A stretch of 25,656 bases of DNA, from NCBI GenBank assembly GCA_913043185.1, contig CAJWMI010000017.1, positions 1-25,656 on the forward strand. The letters run 5' to 3'. This DNA comes from an uncultured Fidelibacterota bacterium. GTDB taxonomy: Bacteria; Marinisomatota; Marinisomatia; Marinisomatales; UBA1611. The stretch's first letter is position 1. The number at the start of each line of letters is the position of its first letter. Below, one piece after another: positions 16,901 to 24,505 of the stretch. The translations under genes and the position numbers were made by a program. Below the pieces are notes generated by a model that saw only the letters and a list, made by a program, of their open reading frames with translations, did not search any database and had not been told where the DNA came from.

Positions 16901-17392
16901 ACAGCATCAGCTCAACAACAAATTTTGCAATCAATGCTACAAGGCCAGAAAAATATTCATAAAACTCTACAGCAGTTAATTGAAGAAATTCAACAATCTG
17001 GTAACCAACAGGGGCAAGGAGATCTAAATGGGATATCTAAAGATATGAATGATGTAATATCTGATTTATCAAAATATCGATATACTAGAAAAACCAAAGA
17101 GAAACAACGTAGGATTTTATCAAGAATGCTAGATAGTCAAACTTCTTTATCTCAGAGAGGATATAAGGATGAGCGCAAATCCTATTCTAATAATGTTGCT
17201 ACTCAATATACAAGCCCAGGTGGTCTACCGACAGATTTAGGACAAAGACAAAATATTGCATTAGAAGCATTAAATCGGTCGCTCAATTCAGGGTATACTA
17301 GAGAATATCAAACAATGATCAAAAGATATTTTAATGCAATGAGTCAACTTGAAATTCAGAATAATGAAAACAATGAAGAAATCATACCTTAG
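13958..17392 (+). CDS. DUF4175-like membrane-anchored coiled-coil protein
   Basis: A 1144-residue protein resembling the large DUF4175-type proteins that accompany DUF4159 genes. Hydrophobic segments lie at about 20-43, 52-75 and 149-166. Beta-rich, immunoglobulin-like regions follow (about 190-520), with VDPRGITNRDPVPYHINILP and the DDYGF motif in LEIEDDYGFNDLQLAYEI characteristic of the family. About 520-900 is mostly coiled coil; about 920-1030 is very rich in Gln, Met and Ser (QQMQSSGSASG, MMQQMAGKQQSLNQQG, QQSGNQQGQG). The bulk is probably periplasmic. The ATG follows the DUF4159 stop by 1 nt, and the 3' end overlaps the next gene by about 20 nt. No enzymatic motif is seen; I infer a scaffold or envelope-spanning role. 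Confidence 0.8.
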   Translation: MKIQQYLKAVRDAKIKVDLVSISFIILMIFLFLLLMFILLESVFYFSPLYKKILLLTIFVAFSLTLLWIGISYVIINQNRYPSYSWRKLASIIGKNIFPNNDDTALNAYQIESQIKETQSKDLADNFIDNVAKKIAEVNPEDIIDKEPLFNIKLITVIIMFVSIITLSMFWEQSSDAFYRWKNYNKQFLAPKPFKLYSLTRNQHILGGEKISIIIMSEGQSPDSVLLRLTPTQITLNDRDTSIIELKTGKNLSGFYQFELPELFQDYKYSAIVNAQQFYEAWESVESTPDTIFVTDRPKLENFEIIIIPPSYSKLPSEILDGSIAVVQGLMGSIVKINLESNRNLKSCFMKKNDSIKFFETYNNKANGEFIIKNEGKFSVHLVDPRGITNRDPVPYHINILPDNKPSIKVIKPPPIITLGNNQIIQFHLEIEDDYGFNDLQLAYEIRRPEYLGVEPYIAMFIIPELNQDTTIQTIKTHWNLSDLMLMPDDEIHYHFELSDNDEISGPKKTISETFIAKIPSLSDLYEKLEDKEENINEQINESLDDLVALKDKIDNMELDVIKTEDELKWEDQQRIKEIINQAKNEINKMKDVSSAIEKLMEQSEKHDLFLPDLMKKFNELSTLIKEIIPENLIENLNDAQNSLEEMNLQSLQKALENMSNNISEIESELDRYIDIFKRLQAEQKMDELKNRLEKLVQQKDKLDRDIDNLKISDDISAETRIWQEELRGLEELNSINQDIQEASELIKPFSEKSATKLNELNNSPDFNQAFNSIEETISSLQQSNSKKAKISSQSTINNLNNIQKQLTNIQQEFQNETVSEMVKKLEKIMRDILFLSKKQEKLRIETLSLSRNSSQLKSMAYEQQIIQDQLNHTIKQMIDLSKETFSITPQMGKSIGRANNAIEQTKSDITNRNIRNAGKQQHHAMEALNSAALSLFQSIQQMQSSGSASGFEQFLKMMQQMAGKQQSLNQQGMNLSLGQMTASAQQQILQSMLQGQKNIHKTLQQLIEEIQQSGNQQGQGDLNGISKDMNDVISDLSKYRYTRKTKEKQRRILSRMLDSQTSLSQRGYKDERKSYSNNVATQYTSPGGLPTDLGQRQNIALEALNRSLNSGYTREYQTMIKRYFNAMSQLEIQNNENNEEIIP

Positions 17393-19232
17393 AATTATTT
17401 TTTTCTGCTTTTTACTTTCATTTTCATTATGTCAGTTTACGTCATCTATGAAAACAGCCAGAATATATGAGATGAACAAAGACTGGGATTCTGCTATTAG
17501 TATTTACAAAGATATAATTAGTAAAAGCCCTAATAATTTTCAAGCAATAAGAAGCTTAAAAAATATTTACAAAAAAAGTCAACGTTATGATGATGGAATA
17601 AATTTTTTGAAATATTACCTAACCAGAAACCCAAAGGATATCCAGTTACATATAGAGCTAGGAGAATTTTATTATTTAAAAGAAGAATTGTCTCTAGCAA
17701 AAAAAGTGTGGTCTGATGGCATAAATAACTTCAAGAATAATAAATCATTCTATAGAATATTGTTGTCAACCTATGATAAATATAGCCTGGAAAAAGAAAT
17801 ATTTAATATGATTAAGAAAGGAAGAGATAATTTTGGTAAAGATTTTTTAGCCCAGGAATTAGGTGGTTATTATCAAAGAAGAAAAGAATATAAAAAAGCA
17901 ATAGATGAATACATTCTAACATTATTATCAAACACAGGTAGAGGATCAACTGTTTCTAGAAAAATATTAATGATGAGCGATGATAGTGAGGCAAAAGACA
18001 TGATAGAAATAAAATTATTAGAAACAAGCGCAAAGTATCCAGATATTCTCTTACCTACTTTAGCTGACCACTACTTTAAACATAGAGACTACTTTAACTC
18101 ATATAAAACATACCTAGAATGGGCAAATAAAGGATTCTTTAATGCAAAAAAGTGGCTTGATTTTGCAAACAGCTTACGAAAAGAAAAATCGTATTTACTT
18201 TCAATTAAAGCCTATGAATTTGCTCTAAAACAAGATTTAAGAGAATACCAAATTGGAGAATCCCTATTAGGATTAGCTAAAACTTTTGAAGATCAGATTT
18301 CCCCAATTAAAGGAAAAGATATTATTCCATATTTTTATAATGATAATATGTTTTTCGAAGATGCTTTCCAGCTTTATTCAAAAATATCTCCTGAAAATTT
18401 ACAGTCTAGTTTAGCAATCTATGATTCCATATTGGTTTCAATTCCTGAATCTTCACTAATTACAGAAGCTCAATTCAGACTAGCCGAAATCCAATATAGA
18501 ATTATTGGGGATTTTGATAAGTCATCAAATTTATATATGACTGCTCTATCTCAGAATCCACCTATAGAATTAACAAAAAAAATTGTTTTACGTATTGGCG
18601 ATGTATTACTAGCAAAGGGAAATTTCAATGAAGCAATATCATTTTTAGATTCTATATATAGTGTATATAAAATGCCTGAGGTAAAAAATAAACTAGTTGA
18701 GACATATCTTTTTTCAGGGAAACCAGATACAGTTCTAACAATAATTAATGAAATATTTTCAACCATAAACCCAACAAATAATACTTTTAATGATTTAATG
18801 GAAATAAGAGATATTATAAACCATTATTATAGTGGAGCTGATAAAATTAGTAAAACAGCATTTATAGAGTTTTTAAAATCTGAATATCTTTTGAAACAAG
18901 GAAAAATATCTGAAGCAAGTCAACTTTTAGATTACATAATAAAAAATAACCTAGATATAGAGTTAGTTCCGTTAATTTCATTAAGAAGAGCAATAGTGTT
19001 AATGAGACTGAAAAAATTTGATCAAGCGCTTAGTCAAGTCCAATCAATCGAAAATACTATCTTTGCTGATAGAAGTATTATTATGTCGGGACAAATATAT
19101 GAACAAATATATAATAACACTCAGAAAGCATTGACGTATTATATGCGCATAATCAATGATTACTCAGATTCAATTTATTCTGAGCCAATTAGATACCATA
19201 TAAGAAGATTAAATAATATTGAAAAAATTTAA
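17373..19232 (+). CDS. exported tetratricopeptide-repeat protein
   Basis: About 619 residues, with a signal peptide (KKSYLRIIFFCFLLSFSLC before Gln) and then helical repeats through the whole length. Clear TPR-like units include RIYEMNKDWDSAISIYKDI, YLKEELSLAKKVWSDGI, YYQRRKEYKKAIDEYILTLL, RLAEIQYRIIGDFDKSSNLY, LLAKGNFNEAISFLDSIY and MRLKKFDQALSQVQSIE, ending with GQIYEQIYNNTQKALTYYMR. Such solenoids bind partner proteins. The start is one of two close ATGs (17364 or 17373); I chose the second because it gives the smaller overlap with the upstream gene. A TTG at 17349 is not needed. The stop abuts the next ATG directly (TAAATG). Function is unknown; context suggests a partner of the DUF4175-like protein. 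Confidence 0.85.
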   Translation: MKKSYLRIIFFCFLLSFSLCQFTSSMKTARIYEMNKDWDSAISIYKDIISKSPNNFQAIRSLKNIYKKSQRYDDGINFLKYYLTRNPKDIQLHIELGEFYYLKEELSLAKKVWSDGINNFKNNKSFYRILLSTYDKYSLEKEIFNMIKKGRDNFGKDFLAQELGGYYQRRKEYKKAIDEYILTLLSNTGRGSTVSRKILMMSDDSEAKDMIEIKLLETSAKYPDILLPTLADHYFKHRDYFNSYKTYLEWANKGFFNAKKWLDFANSLRKEKSYLLSIKAYEFALKQDLREYQIGESLLGLAKTFEDQISPIKGKDIIPYFYNDNMFFEDAFQLYSKISPENLQSSLAIYDSILVSIPESSLITEAQFRLAEIQYRIIGDFDKSSNLYMTALSQNPPIELTKKIVLRIGDVLLAKGNFNEAISFLDSIYSVYKMPEVKNKLVETYLFSGKPDTVLTIINEIFSTINPTNNTFNDLMEIRDIINHYYSGADKISKTAFIEFLKSEYLLKQGKISEASQLLDYIIKNNLDIELVPLISLRRAIVLMRLKKFDQALSQVQSIENTIFADRSIIMSGQIYEQIYNNTQKALTYYMRIINDYSDSIYSEPIRYHIRRLNNIEKI

Positions 19233-20483
19233 ATGAAAAGAATAACTATAATATTTATTTTATTTGTTTGTTTAATCCATCCGCAAAAAATATTGATTCC
19301 AATGGATCAAACACAAAACGATCATTTAAAAGCATATGGTATAGCATACTATGTGCTAAAAAGAAATATTAATGTTGAATGGTTACTCAATTTTCAAGGA
19401 GGGTCTTTTCTAATTGATAATCATCCTTTTATACAAGCTGAATGTAAAATAAGAGGGGTTAGCTTCTTAGAACTTGGCGATAAATTATTAGATATTTATT
19501 CAACAATTGAAGAAAGCAATATGGATATCGTTTTATTAGAAAAAGCTCCTAACATTGCAATATACTCCCCACCAAATAAACAGCCTTGGGATGATGCGGT
19601 AACACTTGCACTCACTTATGCCGAGGTTGATTACAAAACCCTATGGGATGAGGAAGTTATTAATAATACTCTAGATAAATATGATTGGCTCCATTTGCAT
19701 CATGAGGATTTTACCGGACAATATGGAAAGTTCTATCGTAATTATCACAATGCTCCATGGTATATCGAACAAAAAACCAGATTCGAAAATTTGGCAAAAA
19801 AATTTGGAATGGAAAGTGTCCATGAAGAAAAAAAAGCTATTTCAAGAATGATAAAAAAATTTATTTCCAATGGTGGTTTCTTATTTGCAATGTGTTCAGC
19901 TACGGATTCTTATGATATAGCACTTTCATTAGAAAATATTGATGGAGTACACAGTGTATTTGATGGAACACCAGTAGATAAAAATATCGTTGACAAAATC
20001 GATTTCTCCAAATCTCTTGCATTCACAAACTATAAAATATATACAGATCCGATGATATATGAATTTTCTGATATAGATTACCCTCCGAGTCATAATCCAA
20101 TAACTAGGGGAGCTGAAGCTGATTATTTTTCATTATTTGAATTTTCTGCTAAATATGATCCTGTCCCAACAATGTTAACACAGAACCATGTGCCCATTGT
20201 AAAAGGATTTATGGGACAAACAACTGGATTTAATAAAAATATGATTAAGAACCATGTTGTTATAATGGGTGAAGACCCAGCATCAGATCAGGTAAAATAC
20301 CTTCATGGTAATTTTGGAAAAGGAACATTTACATTTTATGGTGGTCACGATCCTGAAGATTATCAACATTTTGTTGGTGATCCGCCTACTGATTTATCCT
20401 TGCATAGAAACTCTCCTGGCTATAGGCTAATACTAAATAATATATTATTTCCTGCTGCTAGAAAAAAAGATAAAAAAACATAG
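19233..20483 (+). CDS. conserved exported protein commonly labelled 'asparagine synthetase B', probably misnamed
   Basis: A 416-residue exported protein with a short signal sequence before Gln18. I recognise it as a well-conserved family in Bacteroidota and relatives whose members I recall being annotated as asparagine synthetase B: QTQNDHLKAYGIAYYVL, NVEWLLNFQGGSFL, YSPPNKQPWDDAVTLALTYA, YDWLHLHHEDFTGQYGKFY, GGFLFAMCSATDS, EFSAKYDPVPTMLTQNH, YGGHDPEDYQHFVGDPP. It has neither the N-terminal Cys2 glutaminase nor the SGGxDS ATP-pyrophosphatase loop of AsnB, and it carries a signal peptide. The GGFLFAMCSA segment (Cys221) after a Rossmann-like half resembles the nucleophile elbow of class I amidotransferase-like folds; His154, His156, His157, Glu158 and Asp159 form another conserved cluster. 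It abuts the TPR gene and precedes yjbQ by 16 nt. Reaction unknown. Confidence 0.8.
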   Translation: MKRITIIFILFVCLIHPQKILIPMDQTQNDHLKAYGIAYYVLKRNINVEWLLNFQGGSFLIDNHPFIQAECKIRGVSFLELGDKLLDIYSTIEESNMDIVLLEKAPNIAIYSPPNKQPWDDAVTLALTYAEVDYKTLWDEEVINNTLDKYDWLHLHHEDFTGQYGKFYRNYHNAPWYIEQKTRFENLAKKFGMESVHEEKKAISRMIKKFISNGGFLFAMCSATDSYDIALSLENIDGVHSVFDGTPVDKNIVDKIDFSKSLAFTNYKIYTDPMIYEFSDIDYPPSHNPITRGAEADYFSLFEFSAKYDPVPTMLTQNHVPIVKGFMGQTTGFNKNMIKNHVVIMGEDPASDQVKYLHGNFGKGTFTFYGGHDPEDYQHFVGDPPTDLSLHRNSPGYRLILNNILFPAARKKDKKT

Positions 20484-20499
20484 ACTTAGGATACTATTT

Positions 20500-20919
20500 A
20501 TGTGGGAACAAAAAGAAATAATCATTAAAAACAAAAACAGAGGATTTCATCTAATTACTAATGAAATAATTCAAAATCTTCCTGAATTAAAACAAATCTC
20601 AATAGGATTGTTGCACATATTTATAAAACATACTTCTGCATCATTAACTTTAAATGAAAACTCGGATCAAAGTGTTAGAATTGATTTTGAATCTCATTTA
20701 AATAATATGGTTCCTGAAGGAAAAAAATATTATACTCATACAATTGAAGGCACAGATGATATGCCCGCACATATTAAATCATCTATATTAGGAAGTTCAT
20801 TAATGATACCTATTAATAGTGGATATTTAAACTTAGGAACATGGCAAGGGATATACCTATGCGAACATAGAAATAATTGTAAAACTCGAAAAGTAGTTCT
20901 TACGATACAAGGTAATTAG
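20500..20919 (+). CDS. yjbQ: YjbQ family protein (UPF0047; secondary thiamine-phosphate synthase)
   Basis: A small cytoplasmic protein of 139 residues covering the whole UPF0047/YjbQ family. Motifs seen are GLLHIFIKHTSASLTLNEN, MVPEGKKYYTHTIEGTDDMPAHIKSSILG, IPINSGYLNLGTWQGIYLCE and the C-terminal RKVVLTIQG. Members can complement thiamine-phosphate synthase loss weakly, but the main role is unsettled. It is the last gene of the plus-strand operon and the only one without a signal peptide. AGGA lies 9 nt before the ATG, a weak ribosome-binding site. Its stop is 1 nt from the stop of the convergent mazG, leaving no room for a terminator. Confidence 0.93.
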   Translation: MWEQKEIIIKNKNRGFHLITNEIIQNLPELKQISIGLLHIFIKHTSASLTLNENSDQSVRIDFESHLNNMVPEGKKYYTHTIEGTDDMPAHIKSSILGSSLMIPINSGYLNLGTWQGIYLCEHRNNCKTRKVVLTIQGN

Positions 20920-20920
20920 A

Positions 20921-21709
20921 CTAATATTTTTTTGCTTCTTTCCACATATCATCTAATTCATTTGAAGAAAAATCACTAATATTTTTATTCACATCATATA
21001 TTTTTTTTTCTAATAACTGGAACCGCTTAACAAATTTATTATTTGATCCCCTTAATGCATTCTCAGCAGATATACCAAAAAACCTACTTAGATTAATTAC
21101 AGTGAATAACAAATCTCCTATTTCCTCACGAATTTTATTTATATCATTTTCTTTTTGAGCAAATCTCAATTCATTTATTTCTTCATCTAATTTACCCCAG
21201 ACTTCATCAATACCTTCCCAATCAAAACCAGCATGTGAAGCCTTTTCTTGAATTCTCTGAGAAAAAATAATAGACGGTAAAATAATTGGCACACCATCTA
21301 GCCTTGAATCTCTTTCTTTTTCCAAATGTTTTTGAGCTTCCCATTCTTTATTAGCCGTGCTACTATTTGGTTTCGTTATATGGGGAAAAACATGAGGATG
21401 TCTATTAATCAATTTTTTATTGATACTTTCAATCACATCATTAATAGTAAAGATCTCTTTTTCAGCAGCAATCTGAGATTGAAATATTAAATGCAACATT
21501 ACATCTCCTAATTCTTCCTTAGTGTTTTCATAATCTTTATTATCAATACTATCTATTAGTTCATAGACTTCTTCAATAAAATATGGTAACAAAGAATCAC
21601 TTGTTTGTGATTTATCCCAATCACATCCTTCTGGGCTTCTAAGTTTTTTTATTATTTTAATTAGTTCTTGAAAATTAATTATAATTTGATTATCTAAATT
21701 ATTTTTCAA
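20921..21709 (-). CDS. mazG: nucleoside triphosphate pyrophosphohydrolase MazG
   Basis: Hydrolyses (d)NTPs to the monophosphate and pyrophosphate, cleaning the nucleotide pool. It has 262 residues with two MazG domains: the first with CDWDKSQT (29-36), EEVYE (46-50) and EELGD (65-69); the second with WEGIDEVWGKLDEEINEL and EEIGDLLFTVINLSRF. Length and two-domain layout match E. coli MazG. The start is TTG at 21709, 11 nt inside the ybeY 3' end, with GGGAG a short way upstream; no ATG is available before the conserved FQELIKIIKKLR. It is last in the pgpH-ybeY-mazG run and convergent with yjbQ. Confidence 0.95.
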   Translation of the reverse strand: MKNNLDNQIIINFQELIKIIKKLRSPEGCDWDKSQTSDSLLPYFIEEVYELIDSIDNKDYENTKEELGDVMLHLIFQSQIAAEKEIFTINDVIESINKKLINRHPHVFPHITKPNSSTANKEWEAQKHLEKERDSRLDGVPIILPSIIFSQRIQEKASHAGFDWEGIDEVWGKLDEEINELRFAQKENDINKIREEIGDLLFTVINLSRFFGISAENALRGSNNKFVKRFQLLEKKIYDVNKNISDFSSNELDDMWKEAKKY

Positions 21710-22142
21710 ATAAATTCTCCCATTTTGTTTCTTTTAACAATCGATCTTCGATTTTAGACATAATGTCTTTCCCTTTTTTTGTATCGTCATAAAAACCTAT
21801 TAGATGTAATACGCCATGTATCACTAATCTTGCTATCTCTTTTTCATATGGTTCATTGTATTTATTAGCATTATCTCTAGCAGTTGGCATACTAATATAA
21901 ATATCTCCTTCTATTTTAGTATCCTTATTATCATGCAAAGGGAAAGCAATAACATCTGTCCACTGATTTTTTGAAAAATATTTTTTTTTTAAATCGCTAA
22001 CAAATATATCTGAAGTAAATATTATACTTACATCATATAAATTAATTTTGTTGAACTTAAAAACATTTTTAATTATTAATATGCAAAGATCTTTATTCGG
22101 ATAATCGTATTCTGGGTTAGAATGAATACTAATTTTTCTCAT
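21699..22142 (-). CDS. ybeY: endoribonuclease / rRNA maturation factor YbeY
   Basis: Metal-dependent RNase involved in 16S rRNA 3'-end maturation and ribosome quality control; 147 residues. The family motif appears as HGVLHLIGFYDD: His109 and His113 are kept, but the third ligand, normally His in GYDH, is Asp119. This GxxD variant is common in Bacteroidota YbeY as I recall, and is a lineage clue rather than a defect. WTDVIAFPLHD and IEGDIYISMPTA are the usual upstream elements. It lies 23 nt after the pgpH-like gene and overlaps mazG by 11 nt; the pgpH-ybeY pairing also occurs in Bacillus and relatives. The ATG lacks a ribosome-binding site. Confidence 0.94.
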   Translation of the reverse strand: MRKISIHSNPEYDYPNKDLCILIIKNVFKFNKINLYDVSIIFTSDIFVSDLKKKYFSKNQWTDVIAFPLHDNKDTKIEGDIYISMPTARDNANKYNEPYEKEIARLVIHGVLHLIGFYDDTKKGKDIMSKIEDRLLKETKWENLFEK

Positions 22143-22165
22143 TAGATATTAGTAAATAATAATAA

Positions 22166-24475
22166 TTACTTATCATCAGGATATTCAATTCGAATATGAT
22201 AAATCCCTCTAAGCACATGGAGCATACCCGTATTCCCATCAACAGTGCCCTTGATTTTATTTAATTCATCGAGAGTTAATGGGCATTCACTAAGTTGATC
22301 ATCATCAATACGCTGTTTAATTATTTTATCAATCATGGCCTCAATTTTCATTATGTCGGGATCTTTTATTGACCTTACGGCAGCTTCTATAGCTTCACAA
22401 ATCATAAGTATACCTGTCTCTTTTGTATTTGGCTTTGGCCCAGGATATCTAAATTGACTTTCATCAATTTTGGATTTGTCTCCACCAACTGCTTCTAATG
22501 CTAGCCGATAAAAATATTCTACTCTAGTGGTCCCATGATGCATAGGGATAAAATCAGATACAATTTTAGGCAAACCATATTCAGTCGCAAGTTGTAAACC
22601 ATCATTGACATGATTCCGAATGATCTTTGCACTCATAGTAGGTTTTAAAACATCGTGTTTATTGTCAGCTATGTATTGGTTTTCAATAAAATAATCTGGT
22701 TTAATCATTTTACCAATATCATGATAATAAGCGCCAACTCTACATAGTAACGAATGGGCACCAATCGCGGTCGCACATGCTTCCGCAAGATTTCCTACAA
22801 CTATACTATGATTAAAAGTGCCATTTGTCTCTCTTTGAGCTCTTTTTAATAGTGGCCTATCATAGTCTAATAATTCTATTAATGTTAGATCTGTTGTTAT
22901 TTCAAAAATCATTTCACTTAATCCAATAAGCCCATAAGTGAGAATCGGCGCCAAAAAACTATTTAGTGTTAATATTTGTAGATCTATAAATATTTTAGAT
23001 AATGACTGTTCTTTAAAAAGGCCAAGTGCAATAATTACCATTATACTAGACCCAATTAAAGCAAACATAGTTGTAAACAATTGACTTCTTTTTCTTAATT
23101 CACGAATGTTATATACCCCAACTGTCGAAATAAATAGAGATGTTATAACAAAATCGATGTTTTGACCCATCATAAGACCTACTAGTATGGATACGACAAC
23201 TGTAGACATAAAACCAATCCTAGCATCAAACAGTATTGTCAATGTCATTGCTCCAACAGTAACGGGAATAAGATATTCTGAAAATTCAAAATATATAATA
23301 ATCAAATATGCTAAAAACATTTGAATCAATATAATTATAGACATTAGTAAAATCATTTTCCAGTCATTAAAAACATCTATTCTGTACATATAAAGAAATG
23401 TAAAAAATAACGAGATCACAATTGATAGGAGAATTACTCTGCCTAAATAATTCCACACATCATTCAAAGATCGACCCTTATTCTGGTTATCGATTGCAAA
23501 TGCTAAAGAATTTAGTTTCTGAAGCACATCTTCTGTTATTCTAATATTTGCATCCACAATTAATTCTCTTTCAAGAACTACTCCTTTACTACGCGGAACT
23601 TGTTTTATACTTAGTTTCTGATTTGATAAAGTTAGAGTTCTATCATATAATAGATTTGGGGACATATGTTCTACAATAATATCATACCCAATATCTGAAA
23701 AAGGATCTTCTACATCAATCTTACTAATATATTCTTCTTTTGCTTTTATCCATGCAATCTCAAGGCTATTAAAATCCTGTTTCTTTGAGATGATAGGAAC
23801 TTGACCTTGGTTTATTTTTACTTTATTGCTAATAATACTATCTAACGATATATCATATATGCCCTCAGACCACCTGTTTTTACATATTTGGATTACAATA
23901 TTCTTATGCAAAATCCAATCTTTGAGCTTTCTAGGATCACTATTAGAAGTTAGATATTTATTCCAAGAGGAATCCTTTGAAGCTGTAAAAGAATAATCTT
24001 TATCAAACACTTCTGAAATAATAGAAAGGCTCGTACTATCAGCGATAAATTCATTTTTTGCTTTTTCAGAAGTAAGATGATATTTTCGTTCATAATAAAG
24101 TTGTTTGGATTCGTTATATCTCCAAATTGCAGACCTTAGATCATTTATAGATTTAAAAAATTTATCTAGTTCTAACAGTTGCTTGTCAACCACATCTTTC
24201 CTTCTGTTAAAAATAAATGGAACTGATTTTTTTTCAGTTTCCTTATCCATTTCATAATTATCTACTGTTTTAAGTATAGGAAACGTAAAGGGTGCTATTA
24301 TTGGCTCTCTTGTGATATCATTCAATTTATATGAATACTGTAACGTTTCTCCCCTCGGGAATAAAAATGATATCAATATTATAAGACAAAAAATAATACA
24401 AATTTGTTTCCAATTTTCGTTAAAAAATGATAGTCTTTCTATATTGGATAATAATGATTTAGATTCTCTAGCCAT
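22166..24475 (-). CDS. PgpH-like HD-domain membrane phosphodiesterase (7TMR-HD family)
   Basis: A membrane protein of 769 residues with the PgpH layout: an N-terminal transmembrane helix (about 23-40), an extracytoplasmic domain with FIFNRRKDVVDKQLL (7TMR-HDED type, about 45-340), about seven transmembrane helices (343-525), and a cytoplasmic HD domain. Catalytic HD residues are present: His556 in FNHSIVVGNLAEA, His585-Asp586 in YYHDIGKM, and His in IIRNHVNDGL and PMHHGTTR. PgpH of Listeria hydrolyses cyclic di-AMP, so I infer the same here, though no diadenylate cyclase gene is in the window. It starts 30 nt downstream of the rnpB 3' end and precedes ybeY by 23 nt. The ATG lacks a ribosome-binding site. 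Confidence 0.92.
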   Translation of the reverse strand: MARESKSLLSNIERLSFFNENWKQICIIFCLIILISFLFPRGETLQYSYKLNDITREPIIAPFTFPILKTVDNYEMDKETEKKSVPFIFNRRKDVVDKQLLELDKFFKSINDLRSAIWRYNESKQLYYERKYHLTSEKAKNEFIADSTSLSIISEVFDKDYSFTASKDSSWNKYLTSNSDPRKLKDWILHKNIVIQICKNRWSEGIYDISLDSIISNKVKINQGQVPIISKKQDFNSLEIAWIKAKEEYISKIDVEDPFSDIGYDIIVEHMSPNLLYDRTLTLSNQKLSIKQVPRSKGVVLERELIVDANIRITEDVLQKLNSLAFAIDNQNKGRSLNDVWNYLGRVILLSIVISLFFTFLYMYRIDVFNDWKMILLMSIIILIQMFLAYLIIIYFEFSEYLIPVTVGAMTLTILFDARIGFMSTVVVSILVGLMMGQNIDFVITSLFISTVGVYNIRELRKRSQLFTTMFALIGSSIMVIIALGLFKEQSLSKIFIDLQILTLNSFLAPILTYGLIGLSEMIFEITTDLTLIELLDYDRPLLKRAQRETNGTFNHSIVVGNLAEACATAIGAHSLLCRVGAYYHDIGKMIKPDYFIENQYIADNKHDVLKPTMSAKIIRNHVNDGLQLATEYGLPKIVSDFIPMHHGTTRVEYFYRLALEAVGGDKSKIDESQFRYPGPKPNTKETGILMICEAIEAAVRSIKDPDIMKIEAMIDKIIKQRIDDDQLSECPLTLDELNKIKGTVDGNTGMLHVLRGIYHIRIEYPDDK

Positions 24476-24505
24476 TGATCAATTTCTCTATTAAAATTAT
24501 TTTTT

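Noticed and set aside
17349..17372. TTG at 17349 as the start of the TPR protein
   Set aside because: Two ATG codons follow closely and either gives a better signal peptide with a smaller overlap.
19233..20483. Annotation as asparagine synthetase B
   Set aside because: It lacks the glutaminase Cys2 and the PP-loop and has a signal peptide; I kept the family but not the function.
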